The notes under the pieces are model-generated. The model was not told where the DNA came from, ran no database searches, and saw nothing but the letters and a program-made list of their open reading frames with translations. The position numbers and the translations under genes were made by a program. This document shows positions 1 through 12,672 of a DNA stretch of 64,000 bases, piece by piece (position 1 is the first letter of the stretch; every line of letters begins with the position of its first letter). Origin of the DNA: Thamnaconus septentrionalis (Eukaryota; Chordata; Actinopteri; Tetraodontiformes; Monacanthidae); the NCBI GenBank assembly GCA_009823395.1, contig CM020501.1:22755861-22819860 (forward strand). Reading direction: 5' to 3'.

Positions 1-736
1 CTCCCATTAAAGCAGCAGGCACTGCGGCTGGCTGTCTGCCAGGTGAAGCCATTCGTCAGCTGCGGGTGGGAGGGGGAGGGGGGAATGAGGGAGGGGGGGG
101 GTGAGGGGGGTGTGCACGTAAAGCAGCACCTTTCACTCCAGCATCGAGCCGACGACGTGGCTCTCTCAGCTCCGACCCGCTCACTTCAACGCTTCGCCCC
201 CACAAACGAAACCCGCCGTCTGCTAGGCGCTAGTTGGCTACAGTCGTTGGCATGCATTAACATCAGGAGTGGGAGGAGTCAGTGGTGACGACGCGGTGGC
301 GCCCTCTTCAGGCGGACGGGAGGATGCAGTTAGCGTGCAGTTCCCTTGTTTCGCTTCAGCCGTTGCTCGACTTCGTTATGATCGTCGAAACAAAAATGTC
401 AATCAAGTTTTTTTTTGAACGTGAAAATGACCTCAGTCTGCGATTGGGGCGGGGTGTGGGGGTCGGGTAAAGGCTCATTTAGGCTCAACCGCGGATACAA
501 ATGTCCCTCTTCGTGGTTTCCAGGGAAATTACCATTCCGGTATGGCAGGTACGACCCTCAGCTAGCAGGACTGCAGGGCTTCATCGGTTGTGTAGCGCCT
601 CCGTCAAACCACCACCTTCTGACTAACAAACTCTGCACTCTTCTTCTGTGGTGTAAAACGCTGAGCGCCGCTCTTCTAGTGGACAGACTGATTAACAGGC
701 TGCTGGTTTTTTATGAGAATAAATGAGCCTTTAGAG
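1..736. other. Region without recognisable gene
   Basis: About 0.7 kb with a G-rich tract (60-115) and no open frame that resembles a known protein. It may belong to the flank or an intron of a gene lying to the left of the window, but nothing in the sequence shows this. Confidence 0.5.
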
Positions 737-1258
737 CACAGGTGTCAAACTCTGGCCTGCTGGCCAAATTTGGCAGTGTAATTATATATTTGGCCCGCAA
801 GGCAATACAAATTCCCTACTTGAGCTGGCCCGCCACTATTGTACAGCACATGTGCCGCTAATACTACAAATCCCAGAATGCTCTGCTGGTATTTTGGTGC
901 GTCAATCAGGACAGGAAGTTCACTGAAAGATCTTAATTCTGACTTCACTTGTTTATTGTTGTATTATTTTTAAGTTTATTATTAGCACATGGAAAAAGGT
1001 CACTGTTGAAATTTAAATCAGAACGCTGCAAATAAAAAAGAGGCATACGATTTTTATTTACGTTTTATTTATTTTGCTGCGCTTTTTAATTAAAAATTAA
1101 ATTTGTGTGTGCGATATGAAGTTATTCATTGTACAGTAGAAAGCTTTGCTTCTTCCATAATCAGGTAGAAGCTAAATTTCTTTGGGTTCATATAAAAATG
1201 TTCGCTGTCCAAGTTTTACAGTTTTAGCCCCACTGTGACTTTGCGTTTGACACCCCTG
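737..1258 (+). mobile_element. Non-autonomous hAT-like element, family H1, copy 1
   Basis: The element starts CACAGGTGTCAAAC and ends GTTTGACACCCCTG, so its ends form a 14-bp terminal inverted repeat with two mismatches. It is flanked by a perfect 8-bp direct repeat CTTTAGAG (729-736 and 1259-1266), the target duplication size of the hAT superfamily. It has no coding capacity for a transposase. An internal landmark is the string ACTACAAATCCCAGAATGC near 865, which recurs in copies at about 7005, 37615 (inverted) and 55030 (inverted). Confidence 0.85.
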
Positions 1259-1266
1259 CTTTAGAG

Positions 1267-3721
1267 GAGGAACGTCTGCTGGTGGTTTCCTTAATCTTGG
1301 GGTCAAAGTTGATTAAATGCGCAGCAACAACAACAACAACAACAACGCAAAACATTTTGCTGGTCTTGACCGACGGGACATGTGGCTCCGCCTACCCAGG
1401 GAGATTGCGGGCTCAGACAGTGCAGGGGAGAGGTTGGGGGTCAGGGGGTGGTGTTGGTGGTGGTGGTGGTGGTAGACTGTGGACTGAAGGTGGAGCCGCT
1501 GGACGGTTCAGCTGAAGCGACCCAGCTCAGTCCAAACCATGCTGCTCAGCATGCAACGCCGCGGCCCGTCAGTCAGTCAGTCAGTCAGTGCATGCAGAGC
1601 TCAGACAACACCAGCTACTGGGTCTCCAGTAGAACCAGCCGAGGCCACCCGGGGAGGGCTGGGCGGGGCTGGGAGATGCTGGCGGGGGGGGAGTGTGGGG
1701 TGAGAGGGGTGAGGCTTCTCTGCAACTGCACACAGCTGCAGAGAAGTGAAACCTGAGCTGTCAATCACTGCAGGGGGCGGGACCACAGAGCACCAACACA
1801 CAGGTCAGGTGTCGGGTGGCTAACAGGAAGGCTAATGTAGTAGCATAACGCCGGGAAAGTTAGAAATGTAGAGGTTAGCCTACTATGGGTTTGATGGCAT
1901 TTTGCCTCTGATGATGTGGTTTGAGCAAACATTAGCTCACTTGGCTGCTAGCTTTAAATTCACTACAGCTGAATGGGTGGTTAGCCATTAGCTCTAGTTA
2001 AGTGATGAGCAATCGCTAGACTGCGTTTCAGTTGTCATACTGGTCAGGATACAGAAAATGCAGCAGTAGGTAAACTGTCCATAATGACAATGGTAGTGGT
2101 GTACTTTGCGCTAACTGCGCTAGCTGCAGGCCTTAGCTGGCTCACTCGTACTGAGCGTGTGCAAAATGACATCACCTCAGCCTTCACTGAGAAACCTTGT
2201 TTGTTGTTGCATGCTAACATTTAAGAGGAAGCTCTGTTGAGTCAATCAATCACTGCCCAAAATACATCTCATAATATGCTACTGTATGCATTAGCTAATT
2301 ATACAACATTCAATATATTGCAACAGTGCTGCTGCTGCCGCTGCGAGTGTGCATGTGAGTGCGTGCGTGTGTGTGTGTGTGATGGAGCTCTGTGGTTCAG
2401 CAGTTACATCAGTGACACAACAACCAGACACACACTCTCATTCTCCAGACCTCCCTCTGCTTTTTTTTTTCTTCCATTTCCTGTTCTTCTTCTGCTCTTC
2501 CTGTCACTGCAGGAGAAGGGGGGAGCAGGGGCAAGGGGAGGAGTAGGGGCGGGGGGAGGGGGGGGTGCACACTGCCAGAAGCTGAGGTTTGCAGCATTCC
2601 AGGTTGGATCTGAGGAAGCAGCTCGGAGCTCACCATAGTGCTGAGCTGCCGGAAAAACCTGACGGCTTACAACAAATCCTGAGCGGCACCGCGGCCGTTC
2701 TGCTCCTCAGTTAGCCTACAAGCAGGAGCAAAGGGCACAGTTAGCCCAGAACCAGAGCAGAGGAGGGGGGCAGTGACATTGTGAGCAAAGGGCGTGGCCT
2801 GGGCCAACGCTTGACCCCAGGAGCCAGTTAGCCCCCCCCCCCCATAGGTGGAGCTAACGCTACAAACGTTCGGGGGTCTAAAATGTTGTAGCGACGTTTC
2901 ACCGATTTCAGCGGGAACGATAAGCTAGCTGCTAATTCATATGGGAAGCGGGACACATGCTAATGAGAGCTAGGAACAGCATTGCCAAGAGGCGGTCCAA
3001 ACCATAAAGTGTGCCCCCTGCTGGCCGGCTGCGGGAGGGAACCTTCTGACCCCACTCACCGGATCGGAGTTAGCAAAACAACAGCAACATCAGCGTTTGA
3101 GCGGAAAACACGAGGACAAAGTGTCAGGCAAGAACAGAGGGATGAAGGAGGGGGTGTCTGAAAGTGAAAATGAACAGTGAAAGAGAAGAAGAAGAGCTGG
3201 AAAGGAATGGAAATAGTAATCTCAAGCCCCCCCCCTCAGCCACACAAAAAAAAGTCACATTTTTTGGGTTTAATAAAGGAAAATATAAAATGAAGTGAAA
3301 TATAAACATAAAATGACAAGGGACAAGACAGTCGCACCAGCTGCTCTGGAAGAAAACAAGAAGCGTTTCTGTTCCTAAACCTGCTTTTACAATCTACCTC
3401 CTGCTGCTGGACTCTTTTTTTTTTTCTCTTCCCTCTTAAAAATTTAAACATCAAAGTGCTCAGACCGGCACTTCCGGCTTTACCCCCGCCCCGCCCCCTC
3501 CCGTATCAACCATATTGAATCTTTTCTCTGCAATGCACAGTCATGGGGCCCCTTTGCGCATGCGCGACACAACATCCCACTGATGAATAAATCTGGCCCG
3601 GCCTGACCCGGGTTATCAACGAGGAGAGATTGGCGTGGTTCGGTTCGGTCCGGATCAGTTCCGGTCCAAACGATCCTGAGCTTCAGGTCAAAACCGCCAG
3701 GTGAAAAAAAAAACATCACTG

Positions 3722-3722
<1 letters not shown>
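1267..3722. other. Region without recognisable gene; simple repeats
   Basis: This 2.5-kb stretch holds an (AAC)n run (about 1323-1347), a GGT-rich run (1448-1475), a (TCAG)n run (1570-1588), C/T-rich and G-rich tracts around 2460-2570, and many copies of the word GCTAA. Open frames here are low-complexity and I recognise none of them. Confidence 0.5.

Positions 3723-3769
<47 letters not shown>
3723..3769. repeat. (CA)n microsatellite
   Basis: An uninterrupted CA dinucleotide run of about 23 units, directly beside the CpG-rich stretch that follows. Confidence 0.95.
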
Positions 3770-3772
<3 letters not shown>

Positions 3773-3774
<2 letters not shown>

Positions 3775-4440
3775 GTGGTCCGTACAGGCCGGACTGTGCC
3801 GGACCGGGCCTACCTGGCGCACCGTCCGCTCCTTTTCCGCCTTTTAGGAATCTTCATCTGGCCCTGGTTCCGGCTCGGACCGGCCCGTCCAGACAGCCTA
3901 CCGTCCCTCAGGGCCTCGGACCCCCGCAGGACTACGGCACCATCGATCCGCTCCAGCAGCAGCCCGCAGCCGGATCCGAAGGCAAACAGACCAAACAGGC
4001 CTCAGTCCCGCGATCTGGACCAGGATCTGGTCCGGCGGCCGCTCTGGCTCGGATGCTGCAGCAGCAGCTGAGGAGTAGGAGGAGGTGATGGCGGAGGAGG
4101 AGGAGGGGTGGGAGGGGGGGGGGTGATGGAAGTGGAGAGGGGGGACGACGGGGACGGCGGGGTGGAGGACGGGCGGGATGCGATGCGGGCCGATTCCGCT
4201 CCGACCGGAGCCGAAAAGCCGGTAAACCAAAGCCCGGGCAGGAGCGGATCCTGCGGCGGACCGACCCGGGCCGGGATCCGTGGGTTCGGCCGGTGTCAGG
4301 TTCTCCCGATCCAGCCTGTTTGCCCGCACTGCAGCTCTGCATCCACCCGTGTCAAACTGGCGCCGCCAGACACGGGAGCGACTTCCGGTATGTCCCTTCA
4401 CATTAAAACGCGGTGCTGTCGCGCATCTGCTGGTCGATGT
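3773..4440. promoter_or_regulatory. CpG-rich stretch, possible promoter of an unseen gene
   Basis: High G+C with many CpG dinucleotides (repeated CCGG, CCCGGG and GGATCC-type words), unlike the AT-richer flanks. CpG islands usually mark promoters in vertebrates, but I find no coding exon near it to attach it to. Long open frames on both strands across it are expected by composition alone. The following 4441-5084 is ordinary unique-looking sequence with nothing recognisable. Confidence 0.35.
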
Positions 4441-5084
4441 AAATAAAATCTGTTTTTAGATCAACTCGACGTCCACCTCCAAACTCGCAGTTCACCGCAA
4501 ATCGTCCCGGGCAGTGCTTTTACTTTGTTGTCGGTGACACGGATCCAACCAGATTCAAACCAGTGTGTGTTTAGCTGTGGTCAGTTGTGCGATACACTCG
4601 TCAATAATCGGGGTGGAGGGATCCCCATCCTCCTGGTTGTTACTCAGTACCGATCTAAAAAATCTCGTTAAAAGCAGGAGGCCTATAATAACCTTACAAT
4701 ATGTCATGGATTATTATTATTTTTTAGCTTCTTGAAGGAAGAGACCCTTAAAACTTCGCTTTGAGGCTTTCAGGGAGTCTCGTGGATTGTGAAGGAGTTG
4801 CACTGCGAGACGTGGTGTTTGCTGCAGAGTGAGTGAGATGTAGCCTAGTCGACCTGTTGTTGATCGTTGCTGTCGCTGATCACTGAAGGAACACTGATGG
4901 CCTCACACATTCCTGGCTACGAACCCCCTACGACCTGCTGACCCCCCAGCTGACCCCGGGACCACGACGAGACCCCTGCACCTGGAACAGCTTAAAAGTC
5001 TCAGTCACACCACGCTGCAGTGACAGACGCTCTCCAACAGGTGGAGCAGGAATATCGGCTCCTCTGAGTAGTTTCAAGGGTCCA

Positions 5085-5286
5085 GTTGGTGTAGTCTGGC
5101 TTGATGTATCATTTTTATGTGGATATAAAGCTCGACATACGGCTCATAAATGCATGAATAAAAATGTATACTGACAGCACAATAAAAGTCATTTTTCTTA
5201 CCCTTTGAACGTCTTGTTAAGGACGCTTTGTATTTAGTGTCACTGTGAGGTGGGGCCTCCTTAAAAATTTTATACACTGGACCTTC
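5085..5286 (+). repeat. Interspersed repeat family H2, partial copy
   Basis: It shares the words CAATAAAAGTCATTT (about 5180) and ACACTGGACCTT (about 5274) with longer copies at about 7590-8128 and 35150-35585, and with the tail at 52735-52775. All are in the same orientation. No coding capacity is visible. Confidence 0.55.
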
Positions 5287-5552
5287 AACAGTTGCAGCTG
5301 CGATTGATGGTGTCAAGTGACGTCAGCGGGTCAAAACAGGAGGCAGTTTAAAGCAATGAATGAAAAAACAACAACATGGCTCATGAGTAAATATTCTTTA
5401 TGGGAAAATACAGATTTTTTTGTGTGTATCTTTGTACGGAAGAGTATAAAAAAAAATACAACAGAACACAGACGAGGCAATAAGGCACGGCGGCAAAAAA
5501 ATAATAATAACAATAATAACAATGATGATGAAGCTGCTTTGTGGACGCTGCT

Positions 5553-5716
5553 TCACTCTGGACTGAACGACGGGTTGGAGAAATTCGGCTCGAGGTCGTC
5601 GGGATCGGCCGAGTCTTCCGGGTCCAGGTCGGCCTCGAACATCCGCTGCAGCAGGCGTCCACGGTGCGATAACCTGGAGGACGGACGGAGGGGAAAGGAC
5701 AGAGACACCTGGGTCA

Positions 5717-5762
<46 letters not shown>

Positions 5763-6679
5763 CAACTGGAACTGCAGCAGCAGCAGCAGCAGCAGCAGCA
5801 GGTGTAGAATAGATTATATACTTTATTGATCCCAAATTGCGTAGTTGCCCAACTTGGGATCAATAAAGTACATCTATTCCATTCTATTCTACTCTATACC
5901 GGCTGCTGCTGCTGCTCTGGTTGAAGCTGCAGGGAAAGTGGGCGTGGCCTGACGTCACCCACAACCTTGCACAAGGTACGCTAATATTATTTCTTTACAT
6001 TGTTTTTTTTTTTTTTCAAATTAAAGTTGGATCACGATGAGGTCGCAGCTGTAAAAGCCTTTCAGGTTTCCCACCTCACTTGCACATTTCTCCGATCTTT
6101 CTCTTTATCAAGAAAGACACAGGTATGTATTTATTCTATTCTTTGATACTGATATGTGCAAATATATAAATAAATGAAGTCTCAGTCATTCCTGCCTGCA
6201 GCCATCAGGCTGCACAACTGCACTCAATGAAAGAATATCCACTCTACCGCATACATATCATAAAGGTGCAATAAAACACTGATTGACTTGTCAATATTGT
6301 GTAGATCTTACTCTATAAATATATTTATTTTATTTCTTTATGTCTTCTTAATTCATATAATGTTCCTTCTCTTGCACTGTGCTGTTGCTGTAATTCTGTG
6401 GGATTTATGAGGGCGTTCTAACTCACTAACTAAAGTCCTTCATAAGCCAAAAACCAGGTGACTCAGATGTTCCGCTCAGGACGGCATTATTGTGCCACGT
6501 CACTCGTCGTGACTCACGTTTAGAAGCGATTTTAAACATCAGCGCCGGCCTGCTGTCCGGTGATTGGTCGGCTGTCTGCTCGCTGTCCATGGCGTTGACC
6601 AAGTTATCGTCCAACTTCTCCCTGGAGGACCAAACGGCCAAACAATATCAGAGTCTGAGACTAACAAGAGAGAGAAGGA

Positions 6680-6710
<31 letters not shown>

Positions 6711-9700
6711 ACTGACTGAGCCACGCCCAGCTCCAGCTCCTCAATCTTCTTCTCCAGCGATGTCTGCAGGTCGCTCTTCTCCACCGAGTACTCCACGAAG
6801 AAGGCCTCCAGGACAAAGGCCACGAAGATGCTGAAGGACAAAAGACAGGAAGTGATGCGTCATCGTCATCGTCGCACCCTGGACCCCTCGCACTGCAGGG
6901 GGACGCACTGGCCTGCAGTGTAATTATATATGGCCCGCGAAGCAATACAAAATCACTACTAGAGCTGACTCGCCGCTATTATACAGCGCTATGTACTGCT
7001 AGTACTACAAATCCCAGAATGCTCTGCAGGTATTTTGCCACATCAATCAGGACAGGACATTCATTAAAGAAAATTATTATGACTTAATAGGTTTATTGTT
7101 GTTATTTTATTTTTAAAGTATTATATTTAAAGTATAAAGTGCTGCATATTAAAAAGAGGCATACGATTTTATATATTTTGATGACTTTTTTTTTAATTTG
7201 AAATTTAATTTTGCATGTGTGCAATATAAAGTTATTTATTGTATAGTATTAAGCTTTGCTTGTTCCATATTAAGGTTAAAGCAAAACTTGTTTCGGTCCA
7301 TATAAAAAGGTTCACTGTTTTTTGTTCAATAAATGTCAATGTTGGTGACTTTGTCCAAAGTTTTAAATTTTGGCTCCACTGTGTATTTGAGTTTGACACC
7401 ACTGCCTTACTTGAGGATGATGATGACAACCACAATGTGGAAGAGGACGAAGAAGATCCGGGCCGACTTGTGAGTGACTGAGGCGAAGCCACTGCTGAGA
7501 AGTGGGCGAAGGTCAAGGAAGTAGCTTCCTGAGGCAGGAAGTGACATCACGGGTAGACACTGCTGCGTCGCAGGGGCAGAAATAACACTCTTTTTGGGTG
7601 TCAAAAGTTTAATTCACTCGGTACGGTTTTACCTTTACGCTGCAGTGACACATATTGTCCACTAGGTGGCGCATTTATGTTTTTATTTTGTTGTAAAACA
7701 AGTTTCACTCTTTCTGCGACTCCAGCCAGGTGAAATCCGGTATACTCGCAGTACAATGAAAGTAATTTCTTTTTCTTTTTCCATCGGACAGTTCTTTCTT
7801 CTATATATATAAAAGAATATACATAAATCAATGGTTTTGCTCCCAGTTAGCTGCCATCTTGCACCGCCATATTTCTAGGGACGCCTGGTGTGGACAATAC
7901 AGCTGCCTGACAGCGTGTTTTGTATTTGGGTGAATGCTGCATCCAAAAATAAACCAACAAAGAAGAAGGTGGATGAGGTATCCAGGTTTGTGTAATCGCA
8001 GGCCACCGTAGGTCACTGGCACGCTCGGGAGAGGGAGGGTGAGCATAAAAGAGCGTGATCTAAAATGTAACCACTTGATGCCAGGTGTTTCTTCTTAGAA
8101 ATCTCCAAATATTACACACTGGACCATTAAAAGACAGAGGACTCGTGTTTTTCACGACAAGTTAGCGCCGTCACCACGAGCCACAACAATGGCCTTTCGC
8201 CTGGATAATGGAAAGCTAACACCTGGCTAACCAGAGCTACTCGGACGGACGGACGGACAAGTGTCAGGAAGGATATCATGCCACTGGTTGACGACAGTGA
8301 GCTCCACCAGCAGGATGAAGGAGGACACAACATCGTTGAAGTTGTTCTTGCAGTAGTTGAGCTGGGCAAAGGCCGTGTTGTTCAGCCGAGGGTTCCCGCA
8401 GTAGAAGGCGGCCGGGTCGCCGGAGCCCCTGTCGAAGAAGGTCACCTTGCCCTTGAACAGCTCCATCCCCACCATGGCAAATATGTAGTAGACCACCTGG
8501 AGAAGGGGGGGTACAGCGAGTTAGCAGAGTCAACGTCTTCTAGCAGCTGGAAGTCAGTGCAGTTGCAGCCTTGTGTCTGAGGAGATGAATTAGCAGCTGG
8601 ATGTAGCAGCTAGATTCAACAAGTGGGTTAGCATCTAGATGTAGCAGCTCAATTATCAGGTGGATTAGCAAATGGATTAGCAGCTGCTTGCCACAGCTGG
8701 ATTGAGCAACTGGATTAGCCACTGGATGTAGCAGATGAATTAGCAGCTGGTTGCCACAGCTGGATTAGCCGCTGGTTGTTGTAGCTGTACATTAGCATTA
8801 AGATTAGGAGCTAGATTAGCATCTTGATGAGAGGATGGATTAGCAGCTGGTTGCCACAGCTGGATTAGCCGCTGGATGTTGCAGCTGGATTAGCATCAAG
8901 ATTAGGTTTAGCAGATATATTAGCAGATATCAGTGGCGCCACCACTCACAATGATGAGCTGTCCAAAGGTGAGGATGGCCGGCCCGATCCGGATCAGGGT
9001 GTTGATGATGGTGCGAAACCTAGCGGACACGGTTAGCCGTGGTAAATTGAGAGGCGGCGAGACGCGTCCAATCATCATTGAGCGGCGGACAAAATCAGAA
9101 GCAGGAACCTCTTGATGCTGTCGACCACCCGGAGCAGTCTGAGGACTCGCAAGATGAAGACGATGTCCAGGATCTGTCGGCTGCTGTAGCCTCCCGCTGC
9201 GGCCACACAAACACAAATCAGCAGCATGAGGGCAGACGACGAGGTTTGTGGTTTCATTATTATTATTATTATTATTATTAATAATACTATTTTTATGTGT
9301 ATATTATATTACGTATAAATATTTATTTTATGTATGTGCAGACAAAAATCGAAACTCACTGGACTTGATGGATGAGTTGACAATAGTGGCAACGAGCGCC
9401 GAGACCACAATGATGGTGTCGAACCTGAAACCACAAAAACAGACACAGCGCTAGGCAGGGTTCCTCGGTGGGGCCATTGAGCTGGTTTCACTCTCTGCGA
9501 AGCTCCTCACCAGTTCCAGAAGCTGTGTCGGGAGAAGAAGGCTCGCGGCTCCACCACGTAGAGCTTGAGCAGGATCTCCAGCAGGTAGAGGGCCAGGAAG
9601 GCCCATTCCGAGTCGGCGATCACCGGGTTCTCCTCGTCCAGCCCGATGAAGATGGCGTTGACCAGGATGATCACGTCGTATGCCACCACGAAGGCCCTGT

Positions 9701-9784
9701 GGCGGCGGCCAAGAAATTGGCCATTCAGTCAATTTCAAGCCAATCAGCCGCAGGCTTTCATCGGCTCTGTAGTGACGAATGAAC

Positions 9785-9815
<31 letters not shown>

Positions 9816-12630
9816 CTCACCGGTGTTGGACCAGTCGGCAGAGGAGGCGGCTGGGGGCCGACAGGTAGAAAGTGGGGCACAGGTGGAGAAGGGGGTGTGG
9901 CCTGGACTTGAGTGCGATGACCTCGATGTTGAGCAGGTCGGCGAGCTGAACGAACGCTGCCTTACCTGGACGGCAAAACCAGACAGCGTGGGGGAAACGA
10001 TGAGTTAGAATTTCATTGCATTTCAAAACAAACCGTAACTGTAATGTAAACCTTACCAGTAAAAAAAAAAAAAACCTTTGTCTGGGTTGAGAGCACGCTG
10101 GCGCGCCTGGCTGCCTCTACTCAACCGTAACCTTTAGCATTTTTTTACGGCCTGTCTATGCTCTCTCTACTGGGATTCTAAACCCTCTGCTCTCATCTGA
10201 CCATCTTCATTTGTGTTGTCACTGCTCCGTGCTTTGTGTTAGTCGGCTAACTTTAGCCTGCCCGCTCGGCTCACCACCTGGCTCCATGTTCCAGCCTCTC
10301 TGCCGCGCTTCACGGCAGGCTCAAGTTGTTCCATTTTATTCTGTCTTTTATTTTAATTATTTATTCCTTATATTTACTGCATGTAGCTTTTATCTGTTGC
10401 TCTATTGTGTGTGTGAGTGTGTGCACGTTTCTGGGAATAGGCGCGCGTAAGTGTGCGCGTGTGTGTACGTGCGAGAGTGAGCGTGTGCGTGTATGTGCGC
10501 GCATATTTGTTTGTGTGTGTGTTCATGTGGTGTGTGTGTGTATGCGCATGTTTGTGCGCGCGTGTGTGTGTGTGTGTGTCTGCATGCAGTACCGATGCAT
10601 CCCTGGTTCTTGTCATCGCAGACGCTCCACAGCAGCTCCCGGTGGGCGCTGTTGAAGTCGGGCTGCACCCGCTGCACCAGCTGGTTCCAGTCGGCCCGGC
10701 TCACCACAGGCCCCTCCCCCTCCCGCTGCTGCTGCAGCACCGCAAAGGCCCGCACCATCTTGTGCCTCTTGGCTCTGACCAGCTGCCGCATCTCCTCCTA
10801 GTGGCCACAGAGTGATGCTGCGCTGAAGAAACCAGAAAAGGCCAAGGAGAAAAAAAACAAAACCCTGGCGCCTGCAGTGGCGGCGCCTGGCCAACAGGAG
10901 CCGCTAATGCGAGGAGGCACCTTGAGGTACTTCTTGTAGTTGTTGTAGACGACGGCGAGGAAGACGGACATGAAGATGTAGGTGTTGACCAGGAGGTGCA
11001 GAATGAAGAAGATGGCAAAGAAGGAGCTGGAGTTGTACGCCGGCATCCTGCGGTGATGGAACAGGATGGAGAAACGCATCACTTCCTGTTTCTCCCCGTC
11101 CAAAAAAAAACTGAAAAAAGAAAAGAGACTCACATGACGTCGGGGCTATTGGCTGTGGTGACCAGGACGTAGAGGTCGAACAGGATGTCCAGGTAGCTGC
11201 TGAAGTAGGGGGAGCCGTCCACCGTCTGCAGGCCTCTGCACAGGTACACGCACATGAAAACACACGCACGCATGCACAAACAAGAGGCTAGCTTACAATA
11301 GCTTTTCCACCCAGACTAGCACTCGACAGCCAATCAGCAGTGAGCGCTGGGAGGAAGCAGGAATTTCTCACCGTTTCCTGAAGAGCTTCAGCGCTACCAG
11401 GGAGAAGATGAGGAGGCTGAACATGAAGAGCAGGAAGACGACCAGGATCTGAGGGAGAGCGTTCCGGATGCTTCTGAAGGCCCTGCGCAGCTACACACAC
11501 GCACACACACACACACACACACACAAAATATGTTGGCGTCATTTACTTGAGTTCTAAACATGAGGCGAGAGGCCCGTCGTTGGGCCGTCTTGAGGCCACG
11601 TGGCGTGCTCGGTGTGGTGGACGCAGCTCTTCGCACCCACCTGCCGTCCCTCCGTCACGTTGACCAGCAGCAGCGGCCGCAGAACCCTGGACCAGCGCAC
11701 TGCCGAGTGGCCGGAGGCCGCCAGCGCACCGTAGATGATCATGTCGATGAGCGTGAGCTGGGAAGGACACACACACACGCACGCACGCACGCACGCGCGC
11801 ACACACACATCAACTTCCTGTCCTGTTCGACTGACAGCTGACTGGTAACTGTTCCACCAGGAGGCTCCGCCCCCTACCTCTGCTATGCACACAGTCACAT
11901 GACCATGCTGAGGTCACATGACTGTGCTGAGGTCAGCAGGAAGGTGCAGAGAGTCTTTGTGCTGACAAGGCGCCATAACGGTCTAAAGGTCGTTACACAA
12001 CCAGGACCGAGTGCCTCCTCAGCAAGTCGTAAAGCAGGAAGTGACTGTGCCTTGGCCAGCCTGTGACAGGAAGTGCTGTCACCGGCTTCCTCTGAATCAG
12101 CCAATCAAACAGAGGCTCGTTGTGGGGGAAGGGGAGGGTGGGATTCGGGCCTTCTGAAGAGACCCAAAATGTGTTTGCCTCTTGCTGTTTCCTGCTTCCC
12201 ATCCTGCTCTCTAGAGCACTGCCAGTGGGGGCAGGGTAGCAGTAGCAGTTCCACACTGGTGACTCCGCCCCCCCCACCAGGGAAACCCCTCCTACCACGA
12301 TGATGACGATGATGCAGAGGTTCTTGGGGTCCTTCCAGAACTTCTCCCGGGGGATGACGCGGGCGTAGTGGACCAGCCGGATGGTGAAGACCAGCAGACA
12401 CAGCAGCTCCACCAACATGGTGGCCTGTAGGGGGCGACAACAGCGCGGACAGTGTCATTGTGTGTGTATCGGGCTGTGTGTGTGTGTGTGTGTGTGTGTG
12501 TGAGCATGCGCACCCAGATGGGGACGGGGACCACAGCCGGGTCCTCAAAGATCGCCAGACACAGGTCGACCAGGATGAAGCTGTAGACCAGAACCTGAGG
12601 GAGCCAGTGGTTGTAGCGCAGATACAGCCT

Positions 12631-12672
<42 letters not shown>

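Noticed and set aside
3898..4401. Long frames on both strands in the CpG-rich stretch
   Set aside because: G+C-rich sequence lacks stops by chance. No domain, no splice-compatible partner exon and no conserved motif were seen.
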